Source: Saprospiraceae bacterium (GTDB lineage Bacteria > Bacteroidota > Bacteroidia > Chitinophagales > Saprospiraceae). From it: a DNA stretch of 53,331 bases. The stretch is taken from assembly GCA_016722295.1 (NCBI GenBank), contig JADKGL010000034.1, positions 1 through 53,331 on the forward strand. Reading direction: 5' to 3'. Of this stretch, positions 36,270-46,195 are shown piece by piece (position 1 is the stretch's first letter; each line of letters starts with the position of its first letter). Position numbers and translations under genes: made by a program. The notes beneath the pieces are model-generated. The model made no database searches, was not told where the DNA came from, and saw only the letters and a program-made list of their open reading frames with translations.

Positions 36270-39200
36270 ATGATTAGTATAATTAGATTTAAAGCTTTTA
36301 CTCAAAACATGAATTCAGCTCGTTTTGGCCAATTATGGATGTTGACTTTTTTGTTTAGCATCTGTTTTTCATTTCAAGAGTTAGCTGCCCAATGTAGTAA
36401 TTTAACAGTGAATTACCGCGGACAGTATGGTTATACAATCATTGGTAATTCTGAAAGTACCACAGAAACATCGCCATGTGGAGAAATAAATGGAACAAGT
36501 AGAACACTTACTATTCCATCTGGATCTACTATTGCATCAGCACATTTATATTGGTCCGGATCTACAAGTCCTGGAGTATCTGATCTTCAAGTTACTTTAA
36601 ATGGATCTACTGTAAACGCGAGTTCAAATCAACAATACGTCTTGAATTATAGTGGCGTTGCCTATAATTGGTATTCTAGTTATGCTAATGTTACGAGTTT
36701 AGTATCAGGATCAGGCACTTTTACAGTAAATAATCTAGAATGGGATGTTGCAGGAAATGAATGTTCAAAATATGCATCCTATGGAGGATGGGTGATGGTA
36801 GTGGTGTATCAAAATGCTGCATTGCCAATGCGTGATATCAGTCTTTATAGCAATTTTTATGCAACCTTTAATTCAAATGGATATGACCAATACATGAATC
36901 TTTGCAATTTGAATTTGTCAAAATGTATGACAACATCTGAGCTTTCAATTGTTGAATGGGAAGGAGATTCATACAAAGGTGAATATACCTATATCAATGG
37001 TGTTTACCAAGGTGATAATTTACTCAGTGGTAATAACTCATTTGATGGAACTTCAAATTATAATTTAGATATTGATAAATACAATACAAGCTCAATCGTA
37101 AATTCTAATACCACAAATATCGAGCATCGAGTTACCTCATATAATGTTGGTGCTTCCAATGAATTACACATGGCACAAGCAATGGTGTTTCAATATAATA
37201 TAGTGCCTCTGAATGTTTATACGAGCGCAGATGTTTCGATATGTTCTGGTAATTCGACAACAATTACAGCAAATTCATCAAATGGAACAGCTCCAATCAC
37301 ATACACATGGAGCAATTCACTTGGAACAGGTTCAAGCAAAACTGTATCACCATTAACAACTACGATATATACCGTAACTGCAACAGATGCAACAGGCTGT
37401 ACTGGTACTGATAATGTGATTATAACGGTAACAACTTGCTGTGACAATCCAATAGATATGGATAATGATGGATATCTTGCACAAGATGATTGTGATGATA
37501 TGAATCCTAATGTACCTAAAGCCCCAGGCACGCCATGTAATGATAACAATCCAAATACGATCAATGACGTAATCCAAAGTAATGGTTGTACCTGCGCAGG
37601 AGTTTCTAATTGTCCACCTGTGACTTGTACAGTTTATAATGTATCAAATTCAATTGCTTGTTCAGGAGGATATAGTTTTAGTATCTTTTTAGACAATCCC
37701 AATTCAACTAATATTGCAAATGAATTACATACTATTCAAAGTGGAATATTTACAGAGTGTAGCGATGGCACGGCTACGTTAACTGGATTTGTAAGTGGAT
37801 ATGGTAATCTTAATGTTACTTTTACAGGAAAATATTATGCCAATGCTTGTCTATGGAATAGTAGTTGTAGTTCAAAATGTGGACTATCACAGTATAGTTC
37901 TTTTAGTGGTTCACTAGGGAGCTATCCAATAACAAAGCGTGGACCAAATCCATTAATCGGGAATGGGGGAGCAGGATCAACTGATCAAAATACTTATGGA
38001 CTTTCAGGTTGGTTTAATTTTGGAAGTCTTGGTGGTGATTTTAATTTTAATATTGTAAATCCGAGCTATCAATCTTGCTGTGTAAATCCACCTAAAGTAT
38101 ATTTAGGTCGCGATAAAGTGATTAAAGATAATCAAACAGCAAGTCTTCTTGCTACTGTATCTGGTGGTGCTACTACGATTACACAATGGTCTACACTTGG
38201 TTCTGGTTCTTTTAGTTCGGTAAGCGGATTGACGACTGTCTATACACCAAGTATTAACGACATCACAAACGGTTTTGTAAAAATTATTGGTACAACAAAT
38301 AATGTATCAATATGCGGTGTTGCAAGAGATACGATGACTTTATACATTATTTGTAATACGCCTCCATGTCCTGTCAATTTTGTTGATGCTGGGCAAGATA
38401 GAACTATTTGTAATGGTAGTTCTACTGTGATTACAGCTGTGGCAAATGGAGGGACTGCGCCTTATATTTATACTTGGTCAAATGCTTTGGGTTCTGGAAG
38501 TTCTAAAACTGTGAGCCCGATTGTAACAACAACTTATATTGTTACAGTAGTTGACAATAATGGTTGTTCAGCAACAGATGCAGTTGTTGTAAATGTTAGC
38601 AATCCTCCCGGCTTGACCACTAGCCCAAATTCAACCATTTGTAATGGAGCTGCAGTAAGTTTATCCGCTACTGCAACAGGAGGAATAGCTCCATATACAT
38701 ATTCATGGAGCAATCAATTAGGAGTTGGTCAAAATAAAGTTGCGAGTCCTACGATTACAACAACCTATTCAGTAACTGCTACTGATAATGTAGGTTGTAG
38801 TACCACTGCAAATATTATTGTAACAGTTTTACAAGTTAGTGCAGATGCTGGTCCAGATCAAACGATCACCTGCTCATCACCTAGTGCAACTTTAACAGCT
38901 AGTGGTGGTGGTACATACTCTTGGAGTACAGGACAAAATAATCAAACAATTACAGTAAGTCCTTCTGATACGACGATTTATTCTGTAACCGTAACAGGAA
39001 CAAATGGATGTACTGCAATAGATGATGTAATCGTAAACGTCAATATTAATTCTATAAATAGCGGTATATCTGGTCCAAATACAGTTTGTGCACTTGATGG
39101 TGCGTTTTTCCAAGTAAGTCCACCAGTTACAGGTGCAACTTATTTATGGAATTTTGATGGCGGTACTCCAGCTACGAGCACCGCATCAAGTCTTTCAGTC

Positions 39201-42200
39201 ACATGGCCTACAAGCATGATTGGAACGACAAGAAATGTGAGCTTAACAGTGACTACAGCAGATGGCTGTAGCGAAACTTATACTCACCCAATCAATATCT
39301 CTCAAAATGCCACAGCGAATGCTGGTCCAGATAGAGAGATTTGTGAAGGTGCATCAACCACACTTGGTGGAACACCAGCTGGGCCAACAGGATCAAGTTT
39401 TGTTTGGACTCCAAATTTATATTTGAATAGCAATACAGTTGCAAATCCATTAGCAACGCCACCAGTCACAATTACCTATACATTGACTACTGCAATTAAT
39501 GGCTGTACAAAAACTGATGAAGTAACAGTTACAGTAAATACAAATTTAAATCCATTGGTTTCAGCAAGCGCTTCACCAGATCCAATCTGTGCTGGTAAAA
39601 CATCAACACTCACTGCAACAGCTTCAGCAAATGGAGGTCAAGGAGCACCTTTCCAATATGTATGGAGTAGTTTAGGAGCAGGTCAAACGAAAACCACTCC
39701 TGCTTTAAGTACCACAACAACCTATACAGTTACAGTAATTGACAAAGCACAATGTACTGCTACCAATACAGTTACTGTAGATGTTACACCTTGCGGAAGT
39801 ATAGGTGATTATGTTTGGGTGGATACTGACGGAGACGGTGTACAAGACCCCACAGAAATAGGATTAAATGGTGTGACAGTTATTTTAAAAGACGCACTTA
39901 ATAATACGATTGCTACAACTGTAACAGCTACTGGAGGGCCACTTGCTTCAGCTGGGTATTATATATTCCCAGATTTAGTTGCTAGTACATATAAAGTGAT
40001 GTTTATGTCACCAATAGGTTATTTCTTAACTGATGATAATTCTCCAACAAGTAATGATAATAATGACAGTGATGCTGATCCAATTACTGGAACGACATCG
40101 ACTATAAATTTAGAAGCAGGAGAGGTCGTAACAAACGTTGATGCAGGTCTATACCAAACAGCAAGTTTAGGAAACTATGTATGGGAAGATGCAGACAAAG
40201 ATGGAGTGCAAGATGCGACAGAATTAGGAGTAAATGGGGTAACAGTGTTATTGAAAAATGCAGCTGGAGCAACATTACAATCAACAACGACAGCAAACAA
40301 TCCAACAACAGGAGCAGCAGGTTACTATCAATTCAGCAATCTAGCCCCTGGAGATTATATCGTGATGTTCATGACACCAGCAGGTTATAATGAAACATCA
40401 GTAAATACTACAACCGATGGAAACGATAGTGATGCAGATCCTGCGACAGGCAATGCACCACTGACAAATTTAGTATCAGGAGAAAGTGATCAAACAATTG
40501 ATGCAGGTATTTATAGACCAGCGACAATTGGAGATTATGTTTGGAGAGATACAGACGGAGATGGAATCCAAGATCCAACAGAAAGTGGAATTAATGGAAT
40601 TACAGTAGTATTGAAAGACGCAACAGGAGCGACAGTAGCCACTACAACGACAACAAACAATCCAACAACAGGCACAGCTGGATACTACCAATTTAGTGTT
40701 GATCCAGGAACATATGCAGTAATGGTAATGGTGCCAAGTGGCAACACAGTATCACCAAGTGATGCAGTAGGAAGTACAGATGTCAATGATAGCGATATAA
40801 ATCCAACAACTGGCACGTCACCAAACATTACAGTAACAAGTGGAAGTACAAATAAAACAATCGATGCAGGTCTATACCAAACAGCAAGTTTAGGAAACTA
40901 TGTATGGGAAGATGCAGACAAAGATGGAATACAAGATGCAACCGAATTAGGAGAAAATGGTGTATCTGTCCTATTGAAAAATGCAGCTGGAGCAACATTA
41001 CAATCAACAACTACAACAAACAATCCAACAACAGGCTCAGCAGGTTACTATCAATTCAGCAATCTAGCCCCTGGCGATTATATCGTGATGTTCATGACAC
41101 CAGCAGGTTACAATGAAACATCAGCAAACACGACAACAGATGGAAGCGATAGTGATGCAGATCCTGCGACAGGAAATGCACCATTGACGAACTTAGTATC
41201 AGGAGAAAGTGATCAAACAATCGATGCAGGTATTTATAGACCAGCGACTATTGGAGATTATGTTTGGAGAGATACAGATGGTGATGGAATCCAAGATCCA
41301 ACAGAAAGTGGAATCAATGGCATTACAGTAGTATTGAAAGACGCATCAGGAGCGACAGTAGCCACTACAACTACAACAAACAATCCAACAACAGGAGCAG
41401 CAGGATACTACCAGTTCAGTGTGGATCCAGGAACATATGCAGTAATGGTAATGGTGCCAACTGGCAACACAGTATCACCAGGTGATGCAATAGGAAGTAC
41501 AGATGGAAATGATAGCGATATCAATCCAACAACTGGCACGTCACCAAACATTACAGTAACAAGTGGTAGTACAAATCAAACTATCGATGCAGGTCTATAC
41601 CAAACAGCAAGTTTAGGAAATTATGTGTGGGAAGATGCAGACAAAGATGGAGTACAAGATGCAACAGAGTTAGGAGTAAATGGTGTAACAGTGTTATTGA
41701 AAAATGCGGCTGGATCAACATTACATACAACAACGACAACAAACAATCCAACAACAGGAGCAGCAGGTTACTATCAATTCAGCAATCTAGCCCCTGGCGA
41801 TTATATCGTGATGTTCATGACACCAGCAGGTTATAATGAAACATCGGCAAATACTACAACTGATGGAAGCGACAGTGATGCAGATCCTGCGACAGGCAAT
41901 GCACCATTGACAAACTTAGTATCAGGAGAAAGTGATCAAACAATTGATGCAGGTATTTACAGACCAGCGACTATTGGAGATTATGTTTGGAGAGATACAG
42001 ATGGCGATGGAATTCAAGATCCAACAGAAAGTGGCATCAATGGCATCACAGTTGTGTTGAAGGACGCATCAGGAGCGACAGTAGCCACTACAACGACAAC
42101 AAACAATCCAACAACAGGCACAGCTGGATACTACCAATTTAGTGTTGATCCAGGAACATATGCAGTAATGGTAATGGTGCCAAGTGGCAACACAGTATCA

Positions 42201-42563
42201 CCAAGTGATGCAGTAGGAAGTACAGATGTCAATGATAGCGATATAAATCCAACAACTGGCACGTCACCAAACATTACTGTAACAAGTGGAAGTACAAATC
42301 AAACAATCGATGCAGGTCTATACCAAACAGCAAGTTTAGGAAACTATGTATGGGAAGATGCAGACAAAGATGGAATACAAGATGCAACCGAATTAGGGAG
42401 TAAATGGTGTATCTGTCCTATTGAAAAATGCAGCTGGAGCAACATTACAATCAACAACTACAACAAACAATCCAACAACAGGCTCAGCAGGTTACTATCA
42501 ATTCAGCAATCTAGCCCCTGGCGATTATATCGTGATGTTCATGACACCAGCAGGATACAATGA
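36270..42563 (+). CDS. Giant SdrD-B-repeat surface adhesin, 5' part (frame broken near 42398)
   Basis: A signal peptide (about 1-40, cut after LAAQ) is followed by a DUF3344-like domain (about 45-315, with AHLYWSGS and GWVMVVVYQNAALPMRDISLY). A Cys-rich region includes a calcium-type motif DMDNDGYLAQDDCDD (about 395-409). Six or more Ig/PKD-like domains lie between about 315 and 1170 (pattern ICxGxSTxITA...YTWSN...TTTYxVTVxDxxGC). SdrD-B domains start near residue 1175 (SIGDYVWVDTDGDGVQDPTE) and continue as alternating modules. The true frame leaves this reading at 42396-42398, where an extra G is present; residues after about 2043 are out of frame. It would be exported by T9SS and displayed on the surface. 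The Asp/Asn-rich VWxDxDxDGxQDxTE motifs predict calcium-stabilised rods. The alternative start at 36309 is also good. Confidence 0.85.
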   Translation: MISIIRFKAFTQNMNSARFGQLWMLTFLFSICFSFQELAAQCSNLTVNYRGQYGYTIIGNSESTTETSPCGEINGTSRTLTIPSGSTIASAHLYWSGSTSPGVSDLQVTLNGSTVNASSNQQYVLNYSGVAYNWYSSYANVTSLVSGSGTFTVNNLEWDVAGNECSKYASYGGWVMVVVYQNAALPMRDISLYSNFYATFNSNGYDQYMNLCNLNLSKCMTTSELSIVEWEGDSYKGEYTYINGVYQGDNLLSGNNSFDGTSNYNLDIDKYNTSSIVNSNTTNIEHRVTSYNVGASNELHMAQAMVFQYNIVPLNVYTSADVSICSGNSTTITANSSNGTAPITYTWSNSLGTGSSKTVSPLTTTIYTVTATDATGCTGTDNVIITVTTCCDNPIDMDNDGYLAQDDCDDMNPNVPKAPGTPCNDNNPNTINDVIQSNGCTCAGVSNCPPVTCTVYNVSNSIACSGGYSFSIFLDNPNSTNIANELHTIQSGIFTECSDGTATLTGFVSGYGNLNVTFTGKYYANACLWNSSCSSKCGLSQYSSFSGSLGSYPITKRGPNPLIGNGGAGSTDQNTYGLSGWFNFGSLGGDFNFNIVNPSYQSCCVNPPKVYLGRDKVIKDNQTASLLATVSGGATTITQWSTLGSGSFSSVSGLTTVYTPSINDITNGFVKIIGTTNNVSICGVARDTMTLYIICNTPPCPVNFVDAGQDRTICNGSSTVITAVANGGTAPYIYTWSNALGSGSSKTVSPIVTTTYIVTVVDNNGCSATDAVVVNVSNPPGLTTSPNSTICNGAAVSLSATATGGIAPYTYSWSNQLGVGQNKVASPTITTTYSVTATDNVGCSTTANIIVTVLQVSADAGPDQTITCSSPSATLTASGGGTYSWSTGQNNQTITVSPSDTTIYSVTVTGTNGCTAIDDVIVNVNINSINSGISGPNTVCALDGAFFQVSPPVTGATYLWNFDGGTPATSTASSLSVTWPTSMIGTTRNVSLTVTTADGCSETYTHPINISQNATANAGPDREICEGASTTLGGTPAGPTGSSFVWTPNLYLNSNTVANPLATPPVTITYTLTTAINGCTKTDEVTVTVNTNLNPLVSASASPDPICAGKTSTLTATASANGGQGAPFQYVWSSLGAGQTKTTPALSTTTTYTVTVIDKAQCTATNTVTVDVTPCGSIGDYVWVDTDGDGVQDPTEIGLNGVTVILKDALNNTIATTVTATGGPLASAGYYIFPDLVASTYKVMFMSPIGYFLTDDNSPTSNDNNDSDADPITGTTSTINLEAGEVVTNVDAGLYQTASLGNYVWEDADKDGVQDATELGVNGVTVLLKNAAGATLQSTTTANNPTTGAAGYYQFSNLAPGDYIVMFMTPAGYNETSVNTTTDGNDSDADPATGNAPLTNLVSGESDQTIDAGIYRPATIGDYVWRDTDGDGIQDPTESGINGITVVLKDATGATVATTTTTNNPTTGTAGYYQFSVDPGTYAVMVMVPSGNTVSPSDAVGSTDVNDSDINPTTGTSPNITVTSGSTNKTIDAGLYQTASLGNYVWEDADKDGIQDATELGENGVSVLLKNAAGATLQSTTTTNNPTTGSAGYYQFSNLAPGDYIVMFMTPAGYNETSANTTTDGSDSDADPATGNAPLTNLVSGESDQTIDAGIYRPATIGDYVWRDTDGDGIQDPTESGINGITVVLKDASGATVATTTTTNNPTTGAAGYYQFSVDPGTYAVMVMVPTGNTVSPGDAIGSTDGNDSDINPTTGTSPNITVTSGSTNQTIDAGLYQTASLGNYVWEDADKDGVQDATELGVNGVTVLLKNAAGSTLHTTTTTNNPTTGAAGYYQFSNLAPGDYIVMFMTPAGYNETSANTTTDGSDSDADPATGNAPLTNLVSGESDQTIDAGIYRPATIGDYVWRDTDGDGIQDPTESGINGITVVLKDASGATVATTTTTNNPTTGTAGYYQFSVDPGTYAVMVMVPSGNTVSPSDAVGSTDVNDSDINPTTGTSPNITVTSGSTNQTIDAGLYQTASLGNYVWEDADKDGIQDATELGSKWCICPIEKCSWSNITINNYNKQSNNRLSRLLSIQQSSPWRLYRDVHDTSRIQ

Positions 42564-44496
42564 AACATCAGCAAACACTACAACTGATGGAAGCGATAGT
42601 GATGCAGATCCTGCGACTGGCAATGCACCATTAACAAACTTAGTATCAGGAGAAAGTGATCAAACAATTGATGCAGGTATTTATAGACCTGCGACAATTG
42701 GAGATTATGTTTGGAGAGATACAGACGGAGATGGAATCCAAGATCCAACAGAAAGTGGAATTAATGGCATCACAGTTGTATTGAAAGACGCATCAGGAGC
42801 GACAGTAGCCACTACAACTACAACAAACAATCCAACAACAGGCGCAGCAGGATACTACCAATTCAGTGTAGATCCAGGAACATATGCAGTAATGCTTATG
42901 GTACCAACTGGCAACACAGTATCACCAAGCGATGCAGTAGGAAGTACAGATGGAAATGATAGCGATATCAATCCAACAACTGGTACATCACCAAGCATCA
43001 CTGTAACAAGTGGAAGTACAAATCAAACAATCGATGCAGGTCTATATCAAACAGCAAGTTTAGGAAACTATGTGTGGGAAGATGCAGACAAAGATGGAGT
43101 ACAAGATGCGACAGAGTTAGGAGTAAATGGCGTAACAGTGTTATTGAAAAATGCAGCTGGAGCAACATTACAATCAACAACTACAACAAACAATCCAACA
43201 ACAGGCGCAGCAGGTTACTATCAATTCAGCAATCTAGCTCCTGGCGATTATATCGTGATGTTCATGACACCAGCAGGTTACAATGAGACATCAGCAAACA
43301 CAACAACTGATGGAAACGATAGTGATGCAGATCCTGCGACTGGCAATGCACCATTGACAAATTTAGTATCAGGAGAAAGTGATCAGACAATTGATGCAGG
43401 TATTTATAGACCAGCGACTATTGGAGATTATGTATGGAGAGATACAGATGGAGATGGAATCCAAGATCCAACAGAAAGTGGCATCAATGGCATCACTGTT
43501 GTGTTGAAGGACGCATCAGGAGCGACAATAGCAACTTCAACGACAACAAACAATCCAACAACTGGAGCAGCAGGATACTACCAGTTCAGTGTTGATCCAG
43601 GAACATATGCAGTAATGGTAATGGTGCCAACTGGCAACACAGTATCACCAAGCGATGCAGTAGGAAGTACAGATGGAAATGATAGCGATATCAATCCAAC
43701 AACTGGCACATCACCAAACATTACTGTAACAAGTGGAAGTACAAATCAAACTATCGATGCAGGTCTATACCAAACAGCAAGTTTAGGAAACTATGTATGG
43801 GAAGATGCAGACAAAGATGGAGTACAAGATGCAACAGAGTTAGGAGTAAATGGTGTAACAGTGTTATTGAAAAATGCTGCAGGAGCAACATTACAATCTA
43901 CAACGACAACAAACAATCCAACAACTGGAGCAGCAGGTTACTATCAATTCAGCAATCTAGCCCCTGGAGATTATATCGTGATGTTCATGACACCAGCAGG
44001 TTACAATGAAACATCAGCAAACACTACTACAGATGGAAACGATAGTGATGCAGATCCTGCGACAGGCAATGCACCATTGACAAACTTAGTATCAGGAGAA
44101 AGTGATCAGACAATTGATGCAGGTATTTATAGACCTGCGACAATTGGAGATTATGTATGGAGAGATACAGACGGAGATGGAATACAAGATCCAACAGAAA
44201 GTGGAATCAATGGCATCACAGTTGTATTGAAAGACGCAACAGGAGCTACAGTAGCAACCACAACGACGACAACCAATCCGACAACTGGAGCAGCAGGATA
44301 CTACCAGTTCAGTGTAGATCCAGGAACATATGCAGTAATGGTAATGGTACCATCAGGTAGCACAGTATCACCAAATGATGCAGTAGGAAGTACCGATGTC
44401 AATGATAGCGATATTAATCCAACAACTGGCACATCACCAAACATTACTGTAACAAGTGGAAGTACAAATAATACAATTGATGCTGGTTTATACCAA
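40158..44496 (+). repeat. Six tandem 723-bp units, each coding two SdrD-B modules
   Basis: Unit starts, marked at the same word ACAGCAAGTTTAGGAAA, fall at 40158, 40881, 41604, 42327, 43051 and 43774, with the array ending at 44496. Spacings are 723, 723, 723, 724, 723 and 723. Each unit codes an A module (SLGNYVWEDADKDG ... GDYIVMFMTPAGYN) and a B module (TIGDYVWRDTDGDG ... GTYAVMVMVP). The near-identity and exact period imply recent amplification or homogenisation. Confidence 0.95.
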
Positions 44497-45540
44497 GCAG
44501 CAAGTTTAGGAAACTATGTATGGTTTGATGAAGATCATGATGGTGTGCAAGATGTTGGTGAATTAGGAATCAATGGTTTTGTTGTCAATTTGTACAATGC
44601 AGCAGGAACACTGTTGAATACTACAACTACTACTACGAATCCAAATGATGGAAAAGCAGGATACTATCAATTTTCAAATTTAGCACCTGGAACTTATTTT
44701 GTGCAAATCGTCCCTACAGCAGGTTTAGGTTATATCTCAACAATACAGAATAATCAACCTTTAGCATCTGAAGCAACTGATAGTGATATCACAGGATTAC
44801 ATGGAGCAAATACAACATCAGATGTTACATTAGTATCAGGTCAAAATTATCCAGATTTAGATGCAGGGTATTACTTGAATAATGTAATTGGTAATTATGT
44901 TTGGAATGATGTTGATAGAGATGGTGTTCAGAAAGCAGGAGAGCCAGGAATAAATGGAGTAGTAGTAACATTATATTCTTCAACAGGAATAATAGTTGAA
45001 CAGATGATTACAACAAATTCTCCAACTACTGGACAAGCAGGTTGGTATCAATTTGATAATTTATTGCCTGGAAATTATTATGTACAATTCAGTGCTCCAG
45101 ATGGATATTTTACGACATTGCCAAATACAACAGGAGAAGGATTTGATTCAGATATTACAGGAATAAATGGACCTGGAACTACAGCAATAATTAATGTTGC
45201 TGCAAATACAAATAACAATGATGTTGACGCAGGTTTATATCAAGCAGTGCGAATAGGAAATTTTGTATGGAATGATACTGGTGCTGATAATAGTGGCCAG
45301 ACCGCACAAGCATTCAACGGTCTACAAGATCCAGGAGAGTTACCTCAATCAGGAATAACAGTGATTTTGAGAAATCTTGCAGGTGTTGAGCAACAAAGAA
45401 CGACGACAGATTCTAAAGGTGAATATTATTTCTATGTAGTTCCAAATAGTGGTTCTTATTATATAGAGTTTGTAGCGCCATCGGGCTTTGGATTCACTCA
45501 AGCGAATGTGTTAGCGAATTCAATAGATGTTTACCTTTAG
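42421..45540 (+). CDS. Giant adhesin, middle part after the first frameshift
   Basis: This is the true continuation of the adhesin frame from about 42399; the nominal ATG at 42421 lies inside a module and is not a biological start. It contains the rest of tandem unit 4 and units 5 and 6. Three divergent SdrD-B modules follow, near 44497 (SLGNYVWFDEDHDGVQD), 44878 (VIGNYVWNDVDRDGVQKAGE) and 45247 (RIGNFVWNDTGADNSG). The last module is cut short after FGFTQANVLANSI by a second frame change, so the usual closing strand (DAG...) is absent. It forms the stalk of the surface protein. Confidence 0.85.
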   Translation: MKNAAGATLQSTTTTNNPTTGSAGYYQFSNLAPGDYIVMFMTPAGYNETSANTTTDGSDSDADPATGNAPLTNLVSGESDQTIDAGIYRPATIGDYVWRDTDGDGIQDPTESGINGITVVLKDASGATVATTTTTNNPTTGAAGYYQFSVDPGTYAVMLMVPTGNTVSPSDAVGSTDGNDSDINPTTGTSPSITVTSGSTNQTIDAGLYQTASLGNYVWEDADKDGVQDATELGVNGVTVLLKNAAGATLQSTTTTNNPTTGAAGYYQFSNLAPGDYIVMFMTPAGYNETSANTTTDGNDSDADPATGNAPLTNLVSGESDQTIDAGIYRPATIGDYVWRDTDGDGIQDPTESGINGITVVLKDASGATIATSTTTNNPTTGAAGYYQFSVDPGTYAVMVMVPTGNTVSPSDAVGSTDGNDSDINPTTGTSPNITVTSGSTNQTIDAGLYQTASLGNYVWEDADKDGVQDATELGVNGVTVLLKNAAGATLQSTTTTNNPTTGAAGYYQFSNLAPGDYIVMFMTPAGYNETSANTTTDGNDSDADPATGNAPLTNLVSGESDQTIDAGIYRPATIGDYVWRDTDGDGIQDPTESGINGITVVLKDATGATVATTTTTTNPTTGAAGYYQFSVDPGTYAVMVMVPSGSTVSPNDAVGSTDVNDSDINPTTGTSPNITVTSGSTNNTIDAGLYQAASLGNYVWFDEDHDGVQDVGELGINGFVVNLYNAAGTLLNTTTTTTNPNDGKAGYYQFSNLAPGTYFVQIVPTAGLGYISTIQNNQPLASEATDSDITGLHGANTTSDVTLVSGQNYPDLDAGYYLNNVIGNYVWNDVDRDGVQKAGEPGINGVVVTLYSSTGIIVEQMITTNSPTTGQAGWYQFDNLLPGNYYVQFSAPDGYFTTLPNTTGEGFDSDITGINGPGTTAIINVAANTNNNDVDAGLYQAVRIGNFVWNDTGADNSGQTAQAFNGLQDPGELPQSGITVILRNLAGVEQQRTTTDSKGEYYFYVVPNSGSYYIEFVAPSGFGFTQANVLANSIDVYL

Positions 45541-46079
45541 AATGGATATCATTTGAAGCAAATTGTGAAAGTGGAAATATAAATTTAGAGTGGACAACTG
45601 CAAATGAAAAGAATATAAGTCAATTCGAAATAGAAAGAAGACATGAGTCTGAATCAAGTTTTACAAAAGTAGGAAGTGTTATAGCAAGCAATGCAAAAAA
45701 TCATAGCTATAGCTACACAGACCCTTCGGTGAAATCTGTAGGAACAAATTACTATAGAATCAGAAGCAAAGAGTTGAGTGGTAAGACAAGTGTAAGTTCA
45801 ATTGAAGCAACAACATGTAAATTAAATGAAGCTATTGAAGCAAATATCTATCCGAATCCATTCAATGAATATCTAACATTCGATATTACTAATGTTACAG
45901 GTTCAATTACAGTAACAATCATTGATGAAAATGGAAGAGCAATAGCTAGTAAAGAAATCAATGCAACAAATAAAACAGCAAAAGAAGTTATAGAAACACA
46001 ACTATTGCCTTCAGGCATCTATGTCGTTAAGATAACAAACAAGAATCAAGTTCTTTACCAAAAACTGATAAAGAACTAA
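45528..46079 (+). CDS. Giant adhesin, C-terminal part with T9SS type A sorting domain
   Basis: In a third frame, open from 45528, the sequence reads CLPLEWISFEANCESGNINL and TTANEKNISQFEIERR, the usual Bacteroidetes linker before a sorting domain. It ends with a T9SS type A C-terminal domain (ANIYPNPFNEYLTFDI, LLPSGIYVVKITNKNQVLY). No start codon is expected; this is the 3' end of the gene beginning at 36270. Without frame repair the exported protein would lack its sorting signal. A terminator follows 30 bp downstream. Confidence 0.85.
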   Translation, partial: CLPLEWISFEANCESGNINLEWTTANEKNISQFEIERRHESESSFTKVGSVIASNAKNHSYSYTDPSVKSVGTNYYRIRSKELSGKTSVSSIEATTCKLNEAIEANIYPNPFNEYLTFDITNVTGSITVTIIDENGRAIASKEINATNKTAKEVIETQLLPSGIYVVKITNKNQVLYQKLIKN

Positions 46080-46108
46080 TTAGGACTTTCTGACTTCCAA
46101 GAAAAATG

Positions 46109-46136
46109 GACCTATTGGCTAACGAGTCAATAGGTC
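46109..46136 (+). terminator. Intrinsic terminator after the giant adhesin
   Basis: GACCTATTG and CAATAGGTC form a 9-bp stem around a 10-nt loop, followed by TATTTTATTTT. It lies 30 bp after the stop codon. Confidence 0.75.
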
Positions 46137-46195
46137 TATTTTATTTTGCAAAGCTAGCTCTGTAGTGGATTTCAAAACTAAATATAAGTGACCTT

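Noticed and set aside
40102..44360. Repeated short open frames on other strands and frames inside the tandem array
   Set aside because: The same 60-71-codon frames recur in each 723-bp unit only because the unit is repeated; their low-complexity translations mirror the coding frame.
40158..44496. CRISPR-like array
   Set aside because: The repeats are 723 bp, coding and without spacers; no short direct repeats with unique spacers were seen anywhere in the window.
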